Positions 34,551 to 64,000 of a DNA stretch of 64,000 nucleotides are shown one piece after another. Location: positions 940,501 through 1,004,500 of the forward strand of contig NC_092576.1 in assembly GCF_037975245.1 (NCBI RefSeq), written 5' to 3'. The stretch is from Apostichopus japonicus. Its lineage: Eukaryota > Echinodermata > Holothuroidea > Aspidochirotida > Stichopodidae. The translations under genes and the position numbers were made by a program. The first letter of the stretch is position 1. Each line of letters starts with the position of its first letter. Below the pieces are notes generated by a model, which saw nothing but the letters and a program-made list of their open reading frames with translations, ran no database searches and was not told where the DNA came from.

Positions 34551-36100
34551 TTATACATATTTAAATGTTTTTACACAAAATTTTGTAAGTTTTAAGGTAG
34601 AAGGTAAAGTTAACTGTACATGTTTAAGTTTCTGGATTTGATTAAATGGTGGTTTTGTAATTTTAGACTTGTAATTTTAAAGGAAATATATGTAGGCCTA
34701 CATTACTGTAAGTACATTAGCTGTAACCTGGAACATTAATCTGCCATGTTAGTGATTTGTACAATATAGAAGCAAGAATGACAAACAGTTATCACTCAAC
34801 CTAAAGGCTTTTACTAGGAAACTTTTAGCAAGATGAGATTTTATTGACTGTTTTTTACCTGCCTAATGAGGATTGCTTAAGTTGTTTTGCAGATGGATCA
34901 ATGTAACCAAAACACTAACAGATTAGTTTGACAATTGTAGTCATTCCAACATCCCACCCCACCCTCCCCCTGCCCCCCCCAAAAAAAATGAAAAATTGCT
35001 GAAAATATATATGCTGGGTAGTTTCTTGAATTTACTGCACATACTATATCAGTGTGGTCTTATGAGCAGAGAATAGCAAAGTCTATAACATTTGCTGATT
35101 ATATGCACCTGCTGCAGTGGGTGGGGGAGGGGTGGGGGTTGATTATGTTACTGTAGGTCCTGTGAAATCTTGCCAACTTTTTGTTTTGTTTTTGATTTAT
35201 TTTTTTGTAAGATTGTTACCTTCCCCATTATAATGTTTCATGTTTTTATGTAGAGCTGAATGCTTAAAGTTATACCATTGTAATGTATTCAGAATAGGTG
35301 TTTGGTAGGATTGCTGGCCTAATGTGACCAAGTGTACAGCTCTAGGGCAGCTCTATTCTTGTTTAATATACTGTCTCTGGCACAGTAGATATTCTTGACT
35401 TCTTGAGTACTTACAGTACCTACTTAACAAATTACATTAAATATTATCTCCACAGCTCAAATTTCATTTTTGAATGCATGGACACAGTTTGATCTTGTGA
35501 TAATGCCCATAAAAATTGACTGGTGGTACAGGTATGGATTTTCATTGCAGTCAATTTGGGTTGGATTTCATAAATTCCCAGAAGTTGTCATACTGTATTG
35601 TACTGTAGTAAATTAGTACAGTTAGTTATATACAGGTGTCCCCGTCCTTGTTCAGGAAAATGATATGTGCTGAAGCAATCTTGAGGAATTTATAAACTAT
35701 TTTTGAGGAAGAGAGATCTAATGTAGGTATGGAAAGGTCTGGCCTTTCGTGGCCGGTCGGTACAGTTTATTCCACTGGCAAGAGAGGGATGTTTTATATA
35801 TATTTGTGTAGAATCTAAAAAGTCGTTGTTTTGTCGTTTTCAAATTAAATTACTGTATGAGCACCACATTTTTGACATCCCTAACCTATTTTAATTTAGT
35901 GTTTAAATCATGATTTAAATTATTATTTAATCCCTAATCTATGCCGACCATTAACCATTGTTAAGACCGGCAAAGAGTGGACTAATGATCCAGAAATTTT
36001 ACGGAGCTCTCTGCAATTGGTGTCACCGATTTTTATTCTACTGTACAGTAGCCTTGAAGTTATCTGGTACAGTTGGCAAAATTGTATAATCATAATAATC
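34551..36100. other. Intergenic DNA, no gene seen
   Basis: C-rich and A-rich runs near 34965-34990 and G-rich DNA near 35115. Nothing else is recognisable. Confidence 0.35.
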
Positions 36101-36408
36101 ATTTATTAATAATAATAATATTATAATAGTAATAATAATCATAATAATACTTTAATAATAATACTATTAATAATAATAATATAATAATACTGATCATAAT
36201 AATACTGATAATAAAAATATTAATAATAATAATAATATAATAATAATAATAATACTGATAATAATAATAATAATAATAATACTGATAATAATAATACTAT
36301 TAGTAATAATATTATAATAATAATTAAAATAATAATAACAATCATGATAATAATAATCATAATCACAATCATAATCACAATCATAATAATAATAATAATA
36401 ATAAATTG
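36100..36408. repeat. Imperfect (TAA)n/(TAATAAT) microsatellite
   Basis: About 300 bp of AATAATAAT broken by CTGATA, ATCATA and similar steps. It produces long meaningless isoleucine-rich frames on the minus strand. Confidence 0.95.
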
Positions 36409-37074
36409 TATTCCAGGATAGTAACCTGTCCTCAAATGCTCTCTGTCCTCAAAAAGTCCTCATGGGTTTGCCTAAGTTGTTCCATCCCTCAGGGCATTTT
36501 GGAAATCTAGTATAGAAATAGAGAACATGTACAAAATGATGTACTCAAACTCTCCAGGCTTGTAGTACTAATACTTGTGTGCATCTCATATCGATGACTA
36601 CTGTACCAAGCCCGCATTGTCATTTGGTACGTAATTGTACTCAATGCCATTGTAATCTACTGCACTATCAATATAAGTGAAATCAGTCTGCAACAATTTC
36701 AAGTTCATTCAATACAGTATATTTTAACGTGTGATATGGAGCTAATTATGCAAAAGAATCATGTTCAGTCCTGAGACCTTGAATTGTAATTTGTCAGCGA
36801 TTGATCAAGAAAAGTACAAACCAATTATGATATCCTGTGGATTAATTCCAAATTCTTGTTTTGGGAGATAACTTGAATAATTGATATGGTGATGGAGTAG
36901 AACTTTTCAAATTTAATTTTGATTTTGTGTCTCTATTCTTTTTCATTAATTACATATATAGTTCAAATTGACTAACAGAGGATGTAGATAGTACTATGAG
37001 TAATAATTCAGAGGGAATATATACAGTGGTGTCTATTATTATCAACATTCTTTAAACTGGAGACAAGCTGATGA

Positions 37075-37138
37075 ATTTGTTTTAATTTCTGTTTTAATTT
37101 CTGTTTTAATTTTTGTTTTAATTTTTGTTTTAATTTCA
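37075..37138. repeat. 12-bp tandem repeat TTTTAATTTCTG
   Basis: About five copies of TGTTTTAATTTC/T in a row. Pure non-coding array. Confidence 0.85.
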
Positions 37139-37694
37139 GAGCTTTGATATTTGACCTTTTTGAAGAAACAAACTCCTTTATTTGAACAGTTTAAGATAAA
37201 TCTTCCTACATACTGTACATGTGTAAGCAATCCTTCATGGGACACTGTACAACATGTACAATACATACTGTATAAGTGTGTACAGTCAAACCACAACTTT
37301 ACTGTACACTTGACTGATGAACATGAAAAAAAGCACACTTTTGTTGTACAGTATAGTGTGGGAAAACTATTATCTGTAAACACACAGACCAATTGATGGA
37401 AGTTATGCTGTGGTCCTGGAAGTAATATTTTGACATGAGTGACTGGACATACAAACAGAACAGTTGTGGTGTGTAAGGTTATACAATGTGAAACATATCT
37501 GAAGAGACGTCCAACAAATGGAAACATTTCGAAGGGTCATCTGTATACAGTTGTACAGAAGTACCTGTATACATACTGCACTGTACATGTACAGGAAATA
37601 TCGAAGAAAATTCAGAGTTCCAGTTTTGTGAAACTGCAACCTTCACCTGGCTCTATGTTTTATGTTATTACAGTACAGTAGATAATACTGTCTA

Positions 37695-38440
37695 TGATTC
37701 CTGTACATGTGCAGATTTTGTGTATCAGCCATCAAGGCTCTGGCACAGTTTATCTCTATTAGATAATATATGATTCCTGTACATGTGCAGATTTTGTGTT
37801 TAAAACAGCCATCATGGCTCTATTTTTTATGATATTAGATATTATATGATTTCCTGTAAATTAGCAGATTTTGTGTACTGTAAGCCATCGGGCTCTGCAG
37901 TTCATCTAAATAGATAATATATGATTCCTGTACATGTGCAGATTTTTTGTAACAGCCATCAGGGCTCCGCAGTTCATCTAAATAGATAATATATATTCCT
38001 GTACAGTACAAACATGTGCAGATTTTGAGTAACAACCATCAGGGCTCTATTTTTATGATATTAGATACTATATGATTTCCTGTACATGTGCAGATTTTGT
38101 GTAACAGCCATCAGGGCTCCGCAGTTCATCTAAATAGATAATATATATTCCTGTACAGTACAAACATGTGCAGATTTTGAGTAACAACCATCAGGGCTCT
38201 ATTTTTATGATATTAGATACTATATGATTTCCTGTACATGTGCAGATTTTGTGTAACAGCCATCAGGGCTCCGCAGTTCATCTAAATAGATAATATATAT
38301 TCCTGTACAGTACAAACATGTGCAGATTTTGAGTAACAACCATCAGGGCTCTATTTTTATGATATTAGATACTATATGATTTCCTGTACATGTGCAGATT
38401 TTGTGTAACAGCCATCAGGGCTCTGCAGTTCAGATATATT
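37695..38440. repeat. Minisatellite with 152-bp higher-order unit
   Basis: The word TATGATTTCC recurs at 38071, 38223 and 38375, exactly 152 bp apart. Each unit holds two related halves of about 76 bp, both with CCTGTAC, then ATGTGCAGATTTTG and CCATCAGGGCTC. Older, more divergent half-units extend left to about 37695. Confidence 0.9.
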
Positions 38441-39091
38441 TCCTGTATACATACATGCACAGAAACAGTCATACATAGTTCTATCTTTGCAACACTTATG
38501 CATTTAACTATGGAAATTATTCCCTGAAATTTCCAATAATTCTTCTTTAACTTTGTTTAGTTTGTTATATCCCAAGATTCCATGTCAAAATGTTACTGCT
38601 CTGATTTTAATGGAGTTTTAATTAACTTAGGTCATATAAGTAGCATAATTGGCAGTTTCAACGATTCACATGGCTCCAGCTTCTGTACAATAAATATATA
38701 GTTACATAATTTATAGGTACGTTTGCAGTTGTAAAGCTACATGAATTGTTTCCTAAATATTAAACATATATTGCTATCATAACACATGTACTGTATGTGG
38801 CAAAAATGTGCAAAGTATTTTCGAGCTAACCATTGCATGAAATATTGTTACATGAATGTACATTGTACATTTTAAGGTATGTAGTCTGTAAGTACATTTA
38901 ACAGGCACTAGAGGTGCGCTTACATTATTTATATACAGTATACAGTACATATCGCAGATAAATACATGTCACAGAGTGAACTTAACAATGAAAACTTTAT
39001 ACAAGATGATTCAAGGTCATGTGCATCTTTACATGTAGCATTGTAAATCAATATAAACAGCACTGCATGCAATACTGCGTTTGTTTTGCTA
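38441..39091. other. Intergenic DNA, no gene seen
   Basis: AT-rich with TGTACATTGTACA-like words near 38855. No coding signal. Confidence 0.35.
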
Positions 39092-39246
39092 TCTGACCGA
39101 GGACTTGAACAAAAGAATTTCAGGTCCTCGGTTGTGATTTCTAAAGAATCACCACGTCCCCTGAAGAATTCTATTGTGTGGGGTATTGTTAGGGTTAGGG
39201 TACGTGGATTTGAACAATGGAAAATACAATGGGGTCCTCGGTCTGA
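39092..39246. mobile_element. Second small inverted-repeat element with telomere-like core
   Basis: TCTGACCGAGGAC (from 39092) and GTCCTCGGTCTGA (to 39246) are inverted copies with one mismatch. They enclose GTTAGGGTTAGGG at 39188-39200. Similar in size and design to 26616-26759 but with different ends. Confidence 0.55.
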
Positions 39247-40860
39247 AAGAAACACAAACATGTGTGTACATGTGTGTGTTACATTGTGTGTGTGTTACGT
39301 TGAGCAGCTAGCTGTCAGATGGATTGGACATTTAATCCTAATTGGAGAGTTTATCACAGCATGCAGTATACATGTCTGTGACAAGCCTACAGCACGCACT
39401 CTCTGTACAACTGATCCCTAACCGACTCGGCTCAACCGTCGATACGTGGAAAATCTATATTCGTGAAGACTAAGTTTAGTCTCAATTAGGCTGACAGCAG
39501 CACATGCACTGACCTACTGATCAGAGCACGCAACGAATGTTAGCTCCGTTAAGGACCAGAGTTCGTTTAAATTACATGACCAATTATGAACCCCTGATTG
39601 GTTATATTTTGTTAAAACTGCATACATCAGTTTCAGTAGTGAACCCCCCCTATCCCTATCCCTCTCCCACATAGAGTTTAACTTAGATCTGCAACACCAG
39701 GGCTATACAGACTTCGTCATTGTAAAATCCTTGATCTGCCTCTGGTCCTTCCATGAAGGCCCATGTGCTCACCTATATCAGGTTAATTTAGACCTGCTTC
39801 CCCCGCCTTTGAAATCCTGTGCCGGCCAGTGGCCACTGTTAGGCTAATAAAATACAGTTGGCAGCCTTATGAACACAATCACATGTAGGCCTATAGTACT
39901 CAAACAATAATGATCTGTGTGTATCACAGACAATAGCTATATCTGTACGTTTATCTCAGACAATAATTATCTGTGTACATTTATAGATCTGTTTGCTGCG
40001 ACAGGGTTGTTCTGTACAACTTATTTGAATGGCACCAATAATGTGACTGACAACTGCAAAATGTGAAATCAATATTAATAACTGTTTAAAAAAACAACAC
40101 CTTACTGTACAGTACATGCTATTGACTGTACTGTAGATTGGTAGAGATGAAAAATACAATACCTTTGGCGAGCTATAATTACCGATCGTGAGTAGGGTGC
40201 TTGCAGATGTTGGCTAATGAGTGACCATCTCTGAAATTCTAGCATATTTGGAATTGTGCTACTGTATAGCATATTGAAGACCATTACGACAGTACTTTTT
40301 TTAAATGTCTATGTAATAGATGATGTTTTAGTAGTCTCTGCTGTGTTGTACGGATCTAACCGTAATAGTCATTCCATGTAGTTATCCCTTTCGGGCTTTA
40401 GAATTTAAGTTTTAGTCATTTTTTGAAGAAAGTACCAGTGCATAAAAACAAAAACCCTGTACCATAAAAACCCCTAAGAGGCTAAAATCAAATTTATACT
40501 CAAATTTTCCTTGAAGAATAGAACAAAAGCAAAGCTACTGTAAGTTTGAACATTTGGCACAAAAATACAACTATCGTTTTTACATATTCTGCTGGCAAAT
40601 ATAGTTCTTAACATCCACTGGCATTTAACCTGTAACAGTTGACATAGCCTGGATTTCGATGCCTAGATATATTGCAGTATCATTCTGTGTAGTAGTATAC
40701 AGTGCACTACTTCTGTTTAGAGGCTTAATAGTTTCCTTCTAATTTTGGCACAGTTTACAATTTTATCCACTGTGTGCTTGAAAGATCTTTTAAAGAGCCC
40801 TGCATGAATTATTTACGATTCAAGCCTCAAGACATTTAGTATACATATTTCTTTCTTCTA
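39247..40860. other. Region upstream of the LNX gene, no coding exon seen
   Basis: AT-rich DNA with several short chance frames. It may hold promoter or 5' UTR exons of the downstream gene, which I cannot identify. Confidence 0.35.
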
Positions 40861-40880
40861 CTCTCTTACAGATGACGTCA
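40850..40880 (+). promoter_or_regulatory. Acceptor-like tract followed by a perfect CRE word TGACGTCA
   Basis: A pyrimidine-rich tract ending TCTCTTACAG (40862-40871) is followed by TGACGTCA (40873-40880), the palindromic CREB/ATF site. Two readings are possible: the start of a 5' UTR exon continuing into the RING exon, or a promoter element about 490 bp before the LNX start codon. The sequence alone does not decide. Confidence 0.4.
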
Positions 40881-41363
40881 CCGTTGCTCCGGTAGTTCAC
40901 CCATCCTATCTGAGCTGCCTCATTGGTCATTTATCTTTTCATCATGGAGAAATTTGTTTTTGAATGTTCTGTTCCACTGGAAGGGAAGTTAAAATCGTTG
41001 TACACATACTAACGCAAACTGCTTCTACGGAATCGTCCTTCCCCTGGAATTTATGCCGATGACTCAGACAGAGGATTGAAAAGGAATTTTTTGTCTTTTT
41101 TTTCCCCTTCTTCTTCTTCTTCATCATGATAATGGAAAATTGATTTTGTACCTTGAGGGCAATGATTAATACAGACACTTGTAAAATGGCGAGATGTACC
41201 AGTTAGTGAGGGAGTTTGGCATTGGAAGCTCGTTCGACAATTCAATATGTAACGACATAAAACGCCGATATTTTTCAATTCGTCGTCAAGTCCAAAAGTT
41301 GGGTGAAAAGTAGCGTGTGTGGTGTATAGAGTGAGCCCCCCCCCTCTACGGGTGAAGGCAAAG

Positions 41364-63226
<21,863 letters not shown>

Positions 63227-63317
63227 GTAAGTAATGTGTGACTTACAGAGACTTTACATAGGGCCTGATGTTTCGATCTTACAAGGACATCTTCAATAAT
63301 AAAAATGATAATAATCA

Positions 63318-63602
63318 GCAGTTATTGTTACAACGCTTAAGCGAACACAAATGTGGGAGGAACCCTCAAGGGCTTGTGGATTACAACTTACATGTCAGGT
63401 GGCTTCCAATTCAACATTTTAACTCAAATTTGGAATCTTTGCTATTTAGAAAGTCATTTCAGATGGGAACACTGTAGGTTGCTCATAAATGAAAAGCCCA
63501 TCTTACTATGACCAGGCCGGGTATCTGACTTGGAACCTCCAGATTGCTAAGCCTCATTGCTTCAAATGCCACCGCCTTTATCCACTCGGCCACAGCACCG
63601 CC
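63318..63602 (-). mobile_element. tRNA-derived SINE, copy 3, nested in another repeat
   Basis: Reverse orientation: the A box appears as TTATCCACTCGGCCA (63578-63592), the body as AATGTGGGAGGAACC, and the tail as ATAATCAGCAGTTAT. It is flanked on the left by GGCCTGATGTTTCGATC, then ATCTTC, and on the right by CTCTTTCAGAGGCTAA. These are the two halves of the 45-bp-type motif, so the SINE appears to have inserted into a copy of that motif. Confidence 0.85.
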
Positions 63603-63659
63603 TCTTTCAGAGGCTAACTGAAACAAAAACAAACTAAGAGCACATTAAAGAAACACAGA

Positions 63660-63765
63660 TGGAGAGACAGTTACATTGAATAAATGAGCAATGAATAGAG
63701 TAAAATGGATAGAGTCAATAGAGTCAATGGATAGAGTAAATAAATAGAGTAAATGGATAGAGTAA
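63660..63765. repeat. GGATAGAGTAAAT-type short tandem repeat
   Basis: Imperfect copies of ATGGATAGAGTAAAT/CAAT in a row. Non-coding. Confidence 0.8.
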
Positions 63766-64000
63766 TCAACAATTGATGACAGAGAACTTTGGAAATGAAG
63801 TGTATTTTTAGGCAAAAATTTTGAATATCATTTGTGGCCACTGGAATGCTATCTCTGGTGGTGACGACAGTCCTTCCGGTCATATCATTTTTGGTTCCTT
63901 GCAGATAAGCAAAGGAACTTTTGTAGTCATGTCGGCATATGTGAGTGTGTACATGTGTGACACTTTTTTGTATGCACGATAACTCAACAAGTGAATAATT

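Noticed and set aside
36220-36435. Isoleucine/leucine-rich minus frame resembling a membrane protein
   Set aside because: Translation of the (TAA)n microsatellite.
37042-37527. 161-codon minus frame
   Set aside because: It starts over TGTACA-rich DNA and ends in the 12-bp tandem repeat (KTKIKTE repeats); no recognisable domain.
15219-40860. CRISPR arrays, rRNA genes or bacterial operons
   Set aside because: None seen; the window is spliced animal DNA and its direct repeats are mini- or microsatellites without regular unique spacers.
41319-41363. An upstream extension of LNX beginning at a GTG
   Set aside because: GTG starts are not expected in an animal nuclear gene; the ATG at 41364 has good context and gives a plausible N-terminus.
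63905-64000. A tenth LNX exon after CCTTGCAG near 63904
   Set aside because: The downstream peptide does not give the GD-x-IL-x-NG motif needed to continue PDZ3.

Overview
The window is animal nuclear DNA: AT-rich, with genes split by long introns that have GT-AG borders, and many mobile-element relics and simple repeats. The proteins suggest an invertebrate deuterostome. An echinoderm is my best guess, because a LNX-type RING/PDZ gene is present, YR (DIRS-like) retroelement, LINE 3' ends and tRNA-derived SINEs are present, and GTAGGCCTA-like words are frequent. The species cannot be fixed from the sequence alone.

Region 1 (about 446-15218, + strand) is a multi-exon single-pass receptor that I rebuilt exon by exon from splice phases. 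It has a signal-peptide-like start, three immunoglobulin domains (one per exon, all 1-1 phase), a transmembrane helix, a juxtamembrane part made of very small exons, and a tyrosine-kinase-like domain ending at a stop at 15216-15218. The kinase fold is recognisable to its end, but the catalytic residues are replaced. The glycine loop is not GxGxxG, the VAIK lysine position reads VVIT, HRDL reads HPGL, and DFG reads DFC. It looks like a transmembrane pseudokinase receptor and is the most interesting object in the window.

Region 2 (about 15.2-40.9 kb) has no gene I can support. It holds a broken DIRS-like tyrosine-recombinase retroelement (about 17.3-19.6 kb), 5'-truncated LINE ends, a complex repeat block rich in GGCGGGAAA (E2F-like) words (23.2-24.9 kb), a hAT-like non-autonomous element, two small inverted-repeat elements with telomere-like cores, a tRNA-derived SINE, and several micro- and minisatellites. 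From about 26 to 47.5 kb the DNA is visibly rich in TACTGTA/TGTACA words.

Region 3 (about 40.9 kb to the right edge, + strand) is the 5' two thirds of a LNX (ligand of Numb protein X) E3 ubiquitin ligase gene. Nine coding exons encode the RING finger, the TRAF-type zinc-finger segment, PDZ1, PDZ2 and the first half of PDZ3; the rest lies beyond the window. Its introns hold a near-perfect hAT-like element with an 8-bp target duplication, a 1.26-kb inverted-repeat element ending in TTAA, more SINE and LINE copies, and large (TAA), (AAAAT) and (GAT) arrays.

The two genes share orientation but are about 26 kb apart, and nothing shows that they act together. The receptor would act at the cell surface. 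LNX would act as a cytoplasmic or membrane-associated ubiquitin ligase scaffold.
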